DNA of 64,000 nt from Pseudodesulfovibrio indicus. GTDB taxonomy: Bacteria; Desulfobacterota; Desulfovibrionia; Desulfovibrionales; Desulfovibrionaceae. The notes beneath the pieces are model-generated. The model worked only from the letters and a program-made list of their open reading frames with translations. It did not search any database and had not been told where the DNA came from. Position 1 is the stretch's first letter. Every line of letters begins with the position of its first letter. Where the stretch lies: the NCBI RefSeq assembly GCF_001563225.1, contig NZ_CP014206.1, forward strand, positions 2,356,001-2,420,000, read 5' to 3'. Shown in pieces: positions 36,311-44,569 of the stretch. A program made the position numbers and the translations under genes.

Positions 36311-37012
36311 ATGAAGGATGATCAAAGGAAGAACGCCGTTCCCTGGACGATGCTGCTCAAGTTCGGGGCGGCCTTCGGCCTGCTCGGCCTGCTCTCCCTG
36401 GTCCTGGAGCATTGGGGCGACCGGTACATGTCCCGGCTGTCCGCCTTTGTGGCGGCCCAGGGCAGCCTGGCCCCGCTGCTGTTCATCGGCCTGAACGCGC
36501 TGTTGACCATGCTCCTCGTGCCCCAGGTGCTGTTCACGGTGGCCGCGGGCGCGCTCTTCGGCTGGAAGCTGGGCACGGCCTATGCGTCCGTGGGCATGAC
36601 CATCGGCGCGGTGGGGGCGTTCCTGCTGGCGCGCTACGGCGTGCGGGACCGCCTCCGGGCGCGGTTCGCGGACCATCCCGTGTACCGCCGCATGCTCGGG
36701 CTGAGCCGCGTCCACCCCCTGCACCTCATCTCCCTGAGCCGGGTCATCCCGGTGCTGCCCTTTCCCGTGACCAGCTACCTGCTCGGCATCACCGAGGTCC
36801 GCTCCCTGCCGTACGCGCTGCTCTCCTGGGCGTGCATGCTCCCGGAAACGGTCTTTCTCGCCTCGGGCGGACATCTGCTGATCTCGGGGCTGCACGGGCG
36901 CGCCTCGGTGGAGGCCGCCGTTGCGCTGGGCGCGGCGGGAGTGGCGGTGGCCCTGGTCGTCCACCGGATTCGGAAGCGATTGTTCGCGGAGGAGGCTCCG
37001 CCTACGGAGTGA
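36311..37012 (+). CDS. TVP38/TMEM64-family (VTT domain) membrane protein
   Basis: This 233-residue protein begins at the ATG at 36311, after an AGGGGAG ribosome site. It has about six hydrophobic segments. The VTT (DedA-like) domain is shown by FTVAAGALFGWKLGTAYASVG and ISLSRVIPVLPFPVTSYLLG, including the family's membrane re-entrant Arg/Pro features. Relatives act in lipid scrambling or transport and membrane stress. It is convergent with tesA, overlapping by 11 bases. Confidence 0.88.
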   Translation: MKDDQRKNAVPWTMLLKFGAAFGLLGLLSLVLEHWGDRYMSRLSAFVAAQGSLAPLLFIGLNALLTMLLVPQVLFTVAAGALFGWKLGTAYASVGMTIGAVGAFLLARYGVRDRLRARFADHPVYRRMLGLSRVHPLHLISLSRVIPVLPFPVTSYLLGITEVRSLPYALLSWACMLPETVFLASGGHLLISGLHGRASVEAAVALGAAGVAVALVVHRIRKRLFAEEAPPTE

Positions 37013-37568
37013 CGATCCGGGCCAGGTCCAGGACCTGGGGCAGCAGGGCGCGGCCCATGGCCTCCACGCCCGCCGCATTGGGATGCAGCCCGTCCATGAG
37101 GGTCAGGGAGGGATCGCCCTGGTAGGGGGCGAGGATGTCCGGGAACAGGGGCACGCCGTACCGCTTGGCCAGGGTCGGGAAGATCGCTTCGAACCGTTCC
37201 CGGTAGACCGAGTCCGGGTTCATCCCCGCGTTGACCCCCACCAGCAGGACCGGGATGTCCCCGGTCTTGAACCGCTCGATGAGGATGCGCAGGTGCGCCT
37301 CCACCACCTCCACCGGCTCGTCCAGGAAGCAGTCGTTGGCCCCGAACTCCAGGACCACGGCCTGCGGCTCCTCGGCCAGCACCGAGCCGAGCCGCTGCAC
37401 CCCGTCGCCGGCCGTGTCGCCGGAAACGCCGTGATTCAGGCAGACCACGTCCAACCCCTCGTCGCGCAGCCGCCGCTCCAGCACGGCGGGCAGCGCCTCG
37501 TCCGGGGAGAGGCCGTACCCTTCGGTCAGGCTGTCGCCGAAGCAGGCTATGCGCAGGGGGGCGGCCAC
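37002..37568 (-). CDS. tesA: SGNH-family esterase/thioesterase (TesA-like)
   Basis: This 188-residue hydrolase has the four SGNH blocks: block I GDSLTEGYG with nucleophile Ser13, Gly in NHGVSG (block II), block III GAND (76-79), and block V DGLHP with Asp159 and His162. The size matches TesA, but no signal peptide is visible, whereas E. coli TesA is periplasmic, so it may act in the cytoplasm. It hydrolyses acyl thioesters, aryl esters or lysophospholipids. It follows the RdgC-like pair by 4 bases on the same strand. Confidence 0.85.
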   Translation of the reverse strand: MAAPLRIACFGDSLTEGYGLSPDEALPAVLERRLRDEGLDVVCLNHGVSGDTAGDGVQRLGSVLAEEPQAVVLEFGANDCFLDEPVEVVEAHLRILIERFKTGDIPVLLVGVNAGMNPDSVYRERFEAIFPTLAKRYGVPLFPDILAPYQGDPSLTLMDGLHPNAAGVEAMGRALLPQVLDLARIVTP

Positions 37569-37572
37569 GGCG

Positions 37573-38094
37573 CTACCCGTTGATCCAGAGCTTGACCCTG
37601 GCCGCTTCCTCGGCCCAGTCCTTGCTCATGCGCAGGTTCAGGAACTGGGTATAGACCACGTCGAACATCTCCAGGCAGCGCTCTACGAGGAAGATCTTCT
37701 CCAGGAATTTGGCGTCCGGGTCGTCGCCCTCGTCGTCCTTGGTATTGATTTTCGGGGTTTTCAGCCCGGACAGGCCGAAGTCGGCGGCGTTCACCGTGAC
37801 CAGCCAGTTGTCCTGGTCCATGGCGAAGAGCAGCTGCGCCTTGCTGACCTTCTTGCCGGTGGACAGCCCGGTCTTGGCCTCGGACATCTCTCCGGCGGGG
37901 CTGGAGACCGTGGCCGTGGCCTTGGTTTCCCCCTCGCCGCCCTGGACCGAGAGCTTCTGCTCCATCTGCAGGGTGAAGGTCCGGTTGTCCTCAAGCTTGA
38001 ACAGGACGGTGTCCTGGTCGGTCTTGTACCAGAGCCAGGTCAGGAAATCCTGGCCCAGCAGGGTGTTTTCGCGTTCTACGAGTGACAGGTCCAT
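37573..38094 (-). CDS. Probable C-terminal half of a split RdgC-like protein
   Basis: The protein has 173 residues. It has an independent start with a strong TAAGGAGCG ribosome site, 10 bases after the stop of the upstream gene. Its sequence (LGQDFLTWLWYKTDQDT, KTGLSTGKKVSKAQLLFAMD, and the C-terminal RCLEMFDVVYTQFLNLRMS) reads like the region that follows the RdgC-like core in two-part homologs. RdgC forms a DNA-encircling ring and restrains RecA. The assignment rests on order and remembered family pattern, so confidence is moderate. Confidence 0.55.
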   Translation of the reverse strand: MDLSLVERENTLLGQDFLTWLWYKTDQDTVLFKLEDNRTFTLQMEQKLSVQGGEGETKATATVSSPAGEMSEAKTGLSTGKKVSKAQLLFAMDQDNWLVTVNAADFGLSGLKTPKINTKDDEGDDPDAKFLEKIFLVERCLEMFDVVYTQFLNLRMSKDWAEEAARVKLWING

Positions 38095-38104
38095 GGGGCG
38101 CTCC

Positions 38105-38719
38105 TTAGACGAAGATGGTCGGGTCGAGGTTTTCCAGCCTGGGCGCGGCCTCTTCGCCGAGGATGTCCATGGCCATGAAGAACGGGGTCAGCGGTTCGAG
38201 GTGCAGGTCGAAGGTCAGGGTGAAGTAGTCCTCGAACAGGGCGCGGACCTTGGCGTTGGTGGTCGCCAGGGTGACCCGGTTGGCGGTCGGGTTCCAGATG
38301 ATGTCGAACACCGCCGGGATGGGCAGGGAGCGGGCGCGGAGCTTGAGAGTGACCTGCTCCTTGATCTCGCGCTTGCGGTCGCGGGAGATGAAGTTCTTGC
38401 CCTGCTCCTTGTTGTACTCCATCTCCTTGTTCAAGGCGATGGTGTTGTGCTTCTTGAGCACCGAAGGGGCGATGCGCCGGGTGTCGAGCCGCAGGGAGAA
38501 GACGAAGTAGTCGGCCTTCTCCGGGGGCGACACGGCCCAGTTCATGTCCAGCATGTCGTCCATGTTGGTCCAGCCGAAGGACCGCTCGTCGGCGGTGCCG
38601 TCGATGTCCACCATGCAGAACTGCTTCAGCTTTTCCGGCACCTGCTGGAGCAGGTCGCGGGGCACTTCCTCTATTATGCGATAACGTGTCAGCCCGAGGC
38701 TGGCGGAGAGTATGCTCAA
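38105..38719 (-). CDS. rdgC: RdgC-like recombination-associated protein, N-terminal part
   Basis: This 204-residue protein is shorter than the roughly 300 of E. coli RdgC. It shares its layout: an opening beta strand (TRYRIIEEVPRDLLQQ), SFGWTNMDDMLD (RdgC has a GWV box there), VLKKHNTIALNKEMEYNKEQ, and ISRDRKREIKEQVTLKLRAR, which matches the K-E-I-K-D-E-V type stretch of RdgC. The C-terminal DNA-ring residues of RdgC would be in the next gene. It is cytoplasmic and probably modulates RecA; the function is inferred. Confidence 0.65.
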   Translation of the reverse strand: MSILSASLGLTRYRIIEEVPRDLLQQVPEKLKQFCMVDIDGTADERSFGWTNMDDMLDMNWAVSPPEKADYFVFSLRLDTRRIAPSVLKKHNTIALNKEMEYNKEQGKNFISRDRKREIKEQVTLKLRARSLPIPAVFDIIWNPTANRVTLATTNAKVRALFEDYFTLTFDLHLEPLTPFFMAMDILGEEAAPRLENLDPTIFV

Positions 38720-38882
38720 TTCGAGTCTCCTGTGGATGTTCGGTTCACGGACCTCATGAGGTAAAATCTATCGGCCGCCATGTAAAGCGGATTTACCGTC
38801 GGGGCCGTCCGGGACGAAATGGGTTCCGCCCTTGTTTTCACCTCGGTTGACGGCTATGCTTGCCGAAAAAACGGAGCAGGCC

Positions 38883-39251
38883 ATGCCGGATCAAACTGTG
38901 CTGGAACTCATCGAATATCTGGAAAAAGTCAATGCCGAGGTGAAGCGGATCGAGGCCGAGGGCGAGGCCGCGCTGGCCTCCTCGGGCCAGGACGCCTTCC
39001 GGGCCAAGCTGGAGGAGAAGGCCAAGCTGCTCGCCGGTCTGGCCGAGAACTCCTGGGAGCTGGTGGAGCGGGTGGAGGGCGAGCTCGGCGACGAGATCGC
39101 CCAGCGCATGGAGCGTTTCTCCATGAGCGCGTCCACGGCCCTGCGCATCGGCAGCGTGTTCTTCATGACCGCGCTGCTCTACCCCGAGGACCACAAGCCC
39201 GGCGATCCCAACGACCTCGAAGCCTACATCGGCGAACTGCGCGGGGCCTAG
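38883..39251 (+). CDS. Small hypothetical coiled-coil protein
   Basis: This 122-residue protein begins at the ATG at 38883 with GGAGCAGG upstream. It is almost wholly helical and charged (ELIEYLEKVNAEVKRIEAEG, AKLEEKAKLLAGLAENSWEL), with a short uncharged stretch near 90-105 (STALRIGSVFFMTALLY). I do not recognise the family. It converges on the PilZ gene with a 4-base overlap. Confidence 0.6.
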   Translation: MPDQTVLELIEYLEKVNAEVKRIEAEGEAALASSGQDAFRAKLEEKAKLLAGLAENSWELVERVEGELGDEIAQRMERFSMSASTALRIGSVFFMTALLYPEDHKPGDPNDLEAYIGELRGA

Positions 39252-39826
39252 TCCGGCAGCTTGAAGTCCTGGTCCTTTCGGGCCGTCTTGCGTTCGGCCT
39301 GCTGCTTTTGCCCCAGCAGGACGATGCGGCTGATGGCGTCTTCCTGGGCGCGGTCCAGGTCGATGAAGGCACAGCCCACCACGCCCTGTTCGTGGCGCAT
39401 GACCTTGCAGGTCACGCCTTCGACTTCCCTGTTGCCGTCGAGGAGGATGTCCATCTGAATCTTGGCCCCGCCCTTGACGCGCGGCTTGAGGAAACGGAAC
39501 CCGAGACCGGTGGCGCTGATGTCCGCCGCCTCCAGGGTCTTGTTCAGGCGGGGAATGAAGACCGTGAGATTGTCCACCTGGACGCGGATGGCGTTGCGCT
39601 TGCTGGCGCCGTCGGTCTTGATGGAGATGCTGAACCCCAGGGCGGATTCGTCCACCGGGGCGGAGGTGAACCGGCCCGCCTTCTTGCGCCCCTTGGGCTT
39701 GCATTGCATGTCCACGGACAACTCGCCGTCGGGGCATTTGCCGACGGCGGCACGGGCCGGTTTCTTTGCCGGGCGTTTTTTCGGGGAGCGGGAAAAGAGA
39801 CTGCCGAGCTTGTCCAGGATACCCAT
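39248..39826 (-). CDS. PilZ-domain c-di-GMP-binding protein
   Basis: This 192-residue cytoplasmic protein has a basic, Lys/Arg-rich N-terminus (about 10-50) followed by a PilZ domain. The c-di-GMP contact motifs are present: RNAIR (R77xxxR81) and DISATG (D102-x-S104-x-x-G107). The strand FIPRLNKTLEAADISATGLG lies between them. It is likely a c-di-GMP effector for motility or surface behaviour; its partner is unknown. The basic tail could bind membrane or nucleic acid. Confidence 0.85.
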   Translation of the reverse strand: MGILDKLGSLFSRSPKKRPAKKPARAAVGKCPDGELSVDMQCKPKGRKKAGRFTSAPVDESALGFSISIKTDGASKRNAIRVQVDNLTVFIPRLNKTLEAADISATGLGFRFLKPRVKGGAKIQMDILLDGNREVEGVTCKVMRHEQGVVGCAFIDLDRAQEDAISRIVLLGQKQQAERKTARKDQDFKLPD

Positions 39827-39945
39827 GTGTCACCGTCGCAAATAGGTTGAGCTTCCGTTTGCGGACAATACTATGGGAAACCGGGGTGCCTGACAAGGGA
39901 CCGGGATCACGGGACATGATTCGCGCGTCTAATTGCGCATGGGGG

Positions 39946-39976
39946 TTGACAGAAGACCGGTTTCAGGGGCAATAAG
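39946..39976 (+). promoter_or_regulatory. Possible promoter of the 47-residue membrane protein gene
   Basis: A consensus -35 TTGACA (39946-39951) is followed, after a long 19-base spacer, by AATAAG (39971-39976). The spacing is off by two, so this is tentative. Confidence 0.35.
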
Positions 39977-40020
39977 GTACATCTTTTCAAGCTTCAAAAG
40001 GGTGATCGAGGAGGAATAAC

Positions 40021-40164
40021 ATGATTGGCGAACTGCTTTCCGGAATGGCGCACAGCTCGGGTCCCGGCTTTGTCGGCGTATCCCTGATTTTCATCTATCT
40101 CGCATGGATCATCACCATCGGTATTCTCCGTGTGCGTGAAGCCATGAACGAGGACCATCACTAG
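40021..40164 (+). CDS. 47-residue single-pass membrane protein
   Basis: The short gene has a strong GAGGAGGAATAAC ribosome site and its own terminator six bases after the stop, so it is expressed as a separate unit. The product has a short amphipathic start (MIGELLSGMAHSSGPG), one membrane helix of about 20 residues (FVGVSLIFIYLAWIITIGIL), and a charged tail ending NEDHH. I do not recognise it; small partner subunits of transporters look like this, but no transporter gene adjoins it. Confidence 0.7.
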   Translation: MIGELLSGMAHSSGPGFVGVSLIFIYLAWIITIGILRVREAMNEDHH

Positions 40165-40169
40165 GCATT

Positions 40170-40199
40170 AAAAAACGCGGCCCTCGGGACCGCGTTTTT
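40170..40199 (+). terminator. Terminator of the 47-residue protein gene
   Basis: Stem AAAAACGCGGCCC/GGACCGCGTTTTT with loop TCG, ending in five T. Confidence 0.88.
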
Positions 40200-40209
40200 C
40201 ATTCCGATG

Positions 40210-40243
40210 AAAAAGCCGCCGCCCTTCGGGGACGGCGGCTTTT
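40210..40243. terminator. Terminator of rfbA (possibly bidirectional)
   Basis: Stem AAAAGCCGCCG/CGGCGGCTTTT around CCCTTCGGGGA. A and T runs flank both sides; it lies 8 bases after the rfbA stop on the minus strand. Confidence 0.85.
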
Positions 40244-40250
40244 ATTTTCC

Positions 40251-41132
40251 CTAGTACATGCCCTGTTCTTCCTTGGAGACTTCCAGGAGATACCGGCCGT
40301 AGTCGTTGTTGCTCATTTCGGTGGCCAGCCTTTCCAGGCTGTCGCGGTCGATGTAGCCCATGCGGTAGGCGATCTCCTCCGGGCTGGAAATGACGTATCC
40401 CTGCCGCGCCTGGACCGCGCGCACGAAGCTGGCCGCGCCGTGCAGGGATTCGTGGGTGCCCATGTCGAGCCAGGCGAAGCCCCGGCCCAGGGTCTGGACC
40501 TCCAGCTCGCCCCGTTCGAGATACAGCTTGTTGATGTCCGTGATCTCCAACTCCCCGCGCGGGGAGGGCTTCAGGGACTTGGCCATGGAGATGACCTCGT
40601 TGTCGTAGAAATACAGTCCGGTAACCGCGTACTTGGACTTGGGCTTGGCCGGTTTCTCCTCGATGGACAGCGCCTTGAAGTTCTTGTCGAACTCCACCAC
40701 GCCGTAGCGTTCCGGGTCCTTGACCAGGTAGGCGAAGACGATGCTGCCCTTTTCCAGGGAGCCCGCGGACTTGAGCAGGGAGCCCAGCCCGTGGCCGTGG
40801 TAGATGTTGTCGCCCAGGACGAGGCAGACCTTGTCGTCGCCGATGAAATCCTCGCCGATGATGAACGCCTGGGCGAGGCCCTCGGGGCGGGGCTGTTCGC
40901 GGTAGGCCAGGTTCAGGCCGAGCTGCGAGCCGTCGCCAAGGAGCTTCTTGAAATTGGGCAGGTCGTGGGGCGTGGAAATGATCAGGATGTCCCGGATGCC
41001 AGCCAGCATGAGGGTGGACAGGGGGTAGTAGATCATCGGTTTGTCGTAGACCGGCAGGAGTTGCTTGCTGACCACGCGGGTCAGGGGGTGGAGCCGGGTG
41101 CCGGACCCGCCGGCCAGGATTATGCCTTTCAT
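40251..41132 (-). CDS. rfbA: Glucose-1-phosphate thymidylyltransferase
   Basis: This 293-residue cytoplasmic enzyme makes dTDP-glucose from dTTP and glucose-1-phosphate, the first step to dTDP-rhamnose. The nucleotide-binding start [20 protein letters not shown] and the following [20 protein letters not shown] are diagnostic, as are [13 protein letters not shown] and [15 protein letters not shown]. The usual partners rfbB, rfbC and rfbD are not adjacent, so the pathway is dispersed. Confidence 0.95.
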   Translation of the reverse strand: MKGIILAGGSGTRLHPLTRVVSKQLLPVYDKPMIYYPLSTLMLAGIRDILIISTPHDLPNFKKLLGDGSQLGLNLAYREQPRPEGLAQAFIIGEDFIGDDKVCLVLGDNIYHGHGLGSLLKSAGSLEKGSIVFAYLVKDPERYGVVEFDKNFKALSIEEKPAKPKSKYAVTGLYFYDNEVISMAKSLKPSPRGELEITDINKLYLERGELEVQTLGRGFAWLDMGTHESLHGAASFVRAVQARQGYVISSPEEIAYRMGYIDRDSLERLATEMSNNDYGRYLLEVSKEEQGMY

Positions 41133-41263
41133 ATGCGCCTCGGTAGCTTTGATTTACTTCGATTTCGAGTTAGTATACATCCCGATTACAGGCCACCCCA
41201 TACTATAGGGCCGGGATAAATGCAAAAACAACAGGCCCGGCGCAAGCGGCCAAAGTGAGACAG

Positions 41264-41995
41264 ATGTATCCCTATTTTCAATATTCCGGCGGCATCCTGC
41301 CCGCGCTCCTTTTTCTGGTGGCGCTGTTCTTCCTGTTCATCTTCCTGCCGGTGTCCATGGTGGCCGAGGCGTTCTCCAAGCTGGGGCTGACCCCGGCCCA
41401 GGGCGTGCTCATGTTCATCGCCATTCTGGTGGGCCGGATGGTCAACATTCCGTTTCACACCAGCGAGCGGCTGGTGGTCGTGCCCAAACCCCGGTCCGTG
41501 AGCTTCGGGATGGACGAGGCCGGTCGCCCGGTGCGCATCCAGGAGGACGGCGCGGGCGAGCTGAAGAAGCAGGTCTTCGCCGTCAATGTCGGCGGCTTCC
41601 TCATGCCGCTGCTCCTGAGCCTGACCTTCATCGTCCGCCAGCACATGATCTTCCAGGCCGACGGGGTGTATCCCTGGATCGGCTTCGTCCTGGTCATGGT
41701 GGCGGGGGGCTGCTACGCCATGTCCAGGCCCGACCCGTTCACCGGTCTGCGCATCCCCCTGGTGCTGCCCGCGCTGATCACCTTTCTGTGCGTCTATTTC
41801 TTCGTTCCGCTCGAATACCGCCCCGTGGCCGCCTACGTGGCCGGAACCATGGGGGCCGTGCTCGGCGGCAACATCGTCCCGCTCCTCACCCCGCGCTTCC
41901 GCAACCGGGTGGGGACGCCCATGGTCTCCATCGGCGGCCCCGGCACCTTTGGCGGCGTGTTCGTGGCGGGCATCCTCTCGGTCCTGCTGGCCTAA
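41264..41995 (+). CDS. DUF1614-family membrane protein
   Basis: The protein has about 243 residues; a GTG at 41255 would add three. It has about seven hydrophobic segments. The stretch ILVGRMVNIPFHTSE, the PDPFTGLRIPLVLPALI block and the C-terminal GGPGTFGGVFVAGILSVLLA match DUF1614 proteins of unknown function found in sulfate reducers, clostridia and archaea. It lies 14 bases before mogA and may be cotranscribed with it; the significance is unknown. Confidence 0.8.
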   Translation: MYPYFQYSGGILPALLFLVALFFLFIFLPVSMVAEAFSKLGLTPAQGVLMFIAILVGRMVNIPFHTSERLVVVPKPRSVSFGMDEAGRPVRIQEDGAGELKKQVFAVNVGGFLMPLLLSLTFIVRQHMIFQADGVYPWIGFVLVMVAGGCYAMSRPDPFTGLRIPLVLPALITFLCVYFFVPLEYRPVAAYVAGTMGAVLGGNIVPLLTPRFRNRVGTPMVSIGGPGTFGGVFVAGILSVLLA

Positions 41996-42009
41996 CCAAC
42001 GGAGCACCC

Positions 42010-42801
42010 ATGTCCTGTACCATTCTGAACCTGACGATCAAGGACCCCGTCCCCAGGGGCGGCCTGGTCCACCTCTGCTCGGCCACGGACAACCCGATTC
42101 CGGGCACGGTGGTCATGGACCTCTTTCGGCCCCGGCTGCGCGTGGGCGACCGCCTGAACGGAGCGGGCGGGACATTCGTGGTCCGTTCCTGCTCCTGGCT
42201 GGGCCAGGGCGCGGACAATGCGTCCCGGCCCCTGTACCTGCTGGAGGCCCCGGAAGGGATGGAGCCGGGGAGCGGACCCTTCGAGGTCTCGCGGACCGGC
42301 TTCGCCCTGGCCTGGATCACTTTGAGCGACAAAGGATCGCGGGGAGAGCGGGTGGACGAATCCGGCCCCCTGGTGGGCGAAATGGTGGCCGGAAAGCTCG
42401 ATCTCTGCTACGAGCAGGGATATGTCATACCGGACGAGACCGGAGAGCTGAAGGGGCTGCTCACGGATCTGGCCCTGAACCAGGGGTTCGACCTCATCCT
42501 GACCACCGGCGGCACCGGGGTGGCCCCAAGGGACATCACTCCCGAGGCGACCCTGGCCGTGATCGAGAAGAGGCTGCCCGGATTCGAGCGGGCCATGACC
42601 GCGGCCAGCCTGTCCAAGACCCCGCACGGGGCCATTTCCCGGGCCGTGGCCGGGACCCTGGGCGGAGCGGTGATCGTCAACATGCCCGGCAGTCCCAAGG
42701 CCGTGGCCGAGTGCCTGGAACCGCTTCTGCCCACGTTCAGGCACACCCTGGAGAAACTCCAGGGAGACCCGTCGGACTGCGCGGCGCTGCGGGGGCTGTG
42801 A
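42010..42801 (+). CDS. mogA: MogA/MoaB-type molybdopterin adenylyltransferase with N-terminal extension
   Basis: The protein has 263 residues. Residues 1-95 are an extra domain rich in beta strands (HLCSATDNPIPGTVVMDLF). From about 97 the MogA fold starts (FALAWITLSDKGSRGERVDE), with the MPT-binding signature TTGGTGVAPRDITPEAT (about 165-181) and the end motif AVIVNMPGSPKAVAE. It adenylates molybdopterin before metal insertion in cofactor biosynthesis. The start at 42010 has GGAG. The extension resembles MOSC-type folds in length and position, but I could not confirm that. Confidence 0.87.
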   Translation: MSCTILNLTIKDPVPRGGLVHLCSATDNPIPGTVVMDLFRPRLRVGDRLNGAGGTFVVRSCSWLGQGADNASRPLYLLEAPEGMEPGSGPFEVSRTGFALAWITLSDKGSRGERVDESGPLVGEMVAGKLDLCYEQGYVIPDETGELKGLLTDLALNQGFDLILTTGGTGVAPRDITPEATLAVIEKRLPGFERAMTAASLSKTPHGAISRAVAGTLGGAVIVNMPGSPKAVAECLEPLLPTFRHTLEKLQGDPSDCAALRGL

Positions 42802-42903
42802 CCGCATTAGGGCTTGCGAGGTCGAGAGAGAGTTGGTAGAAGGTCAAATTGTTGATTGTTGATGATGCAACTTAGCGCACAAATTTCAAGCAGGAACCAC
42901 TAT

Positions 42904-44358
42904 ATGCACCGCAAACGGTATTTGTTTTTGGCTCTGATTCTCACGGTCGTTTTGGCCGGTGCCGGGATTGCCTCTGCCCAGGACGCCGCTCCGGCCCAAG
43001 GCCCGGATGGAGCGCAGACCGCCCAGCCCGCTCCGGCGATGGACCAGCAGGCGGAACAGCCCGCGCCGATCCTGACGCAGCCCGCGCCCGCGCCCGTTGC
43101 CGACGACGGGGGCATCTCCGGTCCCTTCGACCTGGAGCGGTGCGTGACCCGCGCCCTGAATGCCAACCCGTCCATGACCGGCATCCGGGCCCAGCTGCAG
43201 GGCGCTCAGTTCGGCGAGAATTCCGCCCTCGGAAAGTTCGGACCCGCCCTGAAAGGCACCTACGGGTACACCTACTACGACCGCAAGTATACCTCCAGCA
43301 ACGAGCACAGCGACTGGGTCGGCTCCCTGAACCTGACCCAGCCCGTGTTCACCGGTTTCAACCTTTTGGCCGGCTGGCAGAAGTCCAAGCTGAACAAGGA
43401 GTCCACCGAGGCCCAGCTGACCAACGTCGAGCTGACCCTGGTCGAGAGCGTGCAGTCCAACTTCCTGTCGCTGCTCAAGGCCCGCATGGACGTCAAGAGC
43501 GCCGAGGATTCCGTGGCCCGCCTGGAATCCCAGCTCAAGGTGACCACCGCCTTCTACGACGTGGGACTGCGGCCCAAGGCCGAGGTCCTGGACGCCGAGG
43601 TCGACCTGGCCACCGCCAAGCAGGAACTGCTCCGGGCGCGCAACAACGTCTCCACCCAGGAGGCCCAGCTCAACACCCTGCTGAACATTCCCATCGAGGC
43701 CGAAGTCGAGTACGTGGGCGAGCTGAAGTATATTCCCTTCGATCTGTCCCTCAGGGATTGCCTGACCCGCGCCTACGCCAACCGTCCCGACCTGCTCATC
43801 GGCCAGAAGTCCGTGGACATGGCCCAGAAGGACGTGACCATGGCCGAGAGCAGTTTCTATCCGCAGGTGGACGCCACCTGGGACTACGTCAACCGCGGTG
43901 ACGATCCCGGCCTGAACGGCGGCGGGGCCTACTCCGAACGGGCCAGCGAATACTGGACTGCCGGCGTCGGCGCATCCATGGACATCTTCCAGTGGGGTTC
44001 CGACTACTACAACTCCAGGCAGTTCGCCCAGGTGGTCAAGCAGATGGAAGCCGAACTGGAGAACACCCGGCTCAACGCCGGATTCGAGGTCAAGCGTTCC
44101 CTGCTGAACATCCAGGAAGCCGCCGACCGCATCTCCGTGGCCCAGAAGTCCGTGGTTGCGGCCGAAGAGGCCTACCGCATGGCCGTGGCCCGCTATCAGG
44201 CCCAGGTGGGCACCAACACCGACGTGTTGAACGCCCAGGAGCGGTTGACCTTTGCCGAGGCTCAGCTGTCCCAGGCCTTGGCCGACTACGGCACCGCCGT
44301 GTCCGCCCTGTACGTGGCCATGGGCGAGAAGAACCTCGGTCTCAAAGAGATCAAGTAA
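42904..44358 (+). CDS. TolC-family outer-membrane efflux protein
   Basis: The protein has 484 residues. A signal peptide ends near residue 25 (VVLAGAGIASAQ), followed by a low-complexity Ala/Pro/Gln segment to about residue 65. Two OEP repeats with long helices follow: DLERCVTRALNANPSMTGIR, ESVQSNFLSLLKARMDVKSA, and in the second half SLRDCLTRAYANRPDLLIGQ and MAVARYQAQVGTNTDVLNAQ. It forms the outer-membrane channel of type I or RND export. No adaptor or inner-membrane pump is next to it. Confidence 0.93.
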   Translation: MHRKRYLFLALILTVVLAGAGIASAQDAAPAQGPDGAQTAQPAPAMDQQAEQPAPILTQPAPAPVADDGGISGPFDLERCVTRALNANPSMTGIRAQLQGAQFGENSALGKFGPALKGTYGYTYYDRKYTSSNEHSDWVGSLNLTQPVFTGFNLLAGWQKSKLNKESTEAQLTNVELTLVESVQSNFLSLLKARMDVKSAEDSVARLESQLKVTTAFYDVGLRPKAEVLDAEVDLATAKQELLRARNNVSTQEAQLNTLLNIPIEAEVEYVGELKYIPFDLSLRDCLTRAYANRPDLLIGQKSVDMAQKDVTMAESSFYPQVDATWDYVNRGDDPGLNGGGAYSERASEYWTAGVGASMDIFQWGSDYYNSRQFAQVVKQMEAELENTRLNAGFEVKRSLLNIQEAADRISVAQKSVVAAEEAYRMAVARYQAQVGTNTDVLNAQERLTFAEAQLSQALADYGTAVSALYVAMGEKNLGLKEIK

Positions 44359-44362
44359 GAAC

Positions 44363-44569
44363 ATGGTCTTCGGCCGCAAACGCACCTGGGAGGCCAGGGG
44401 AATGGAGTGCGCCTCCTGCGGGCTCGACCTGACCGCCTACCGGGGATGCCGCGAGGTGACGCTCCGTTGTCCCGCCTGTGGGAAGGATTATGATCTCAAG
44501 GAGTTCTCGGACCAGATGGACGAGGATTTCGAGGAGGAAATGGGCTTTGTCCCCATGGACAGAATCTGA
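44363..44569 (+). CDS. Small zinc-ribbon protein
   Basis: This 68-residue protein has two CxxC pairs (C16/C19 in MECASCG, C36/C39 in LRCPACG) that form a zinc ribbon, followed by an acidic tail (SDQMDEDFEEEMGF). It lies 5 bases after the tolC-like gene, and its 3' end overlaps the probable mltB start. The family is not recognised; a role in nucleic-acid or protein binding is possible. Confidence 0.7.
   Translation: MVFGRKRTWEARGMECASCGLDLTAYRGCREVTLRCPACGKDYDLKEFSDQMDEDFEEEMGFVPMDRI

Noticed and set aside
44478-44546. GTG start for mltB at 44478
   Set aside because: It would place a basic, non-signal-like stretch before the signal peptide; the TTG at 44547 has a better ribosome site.
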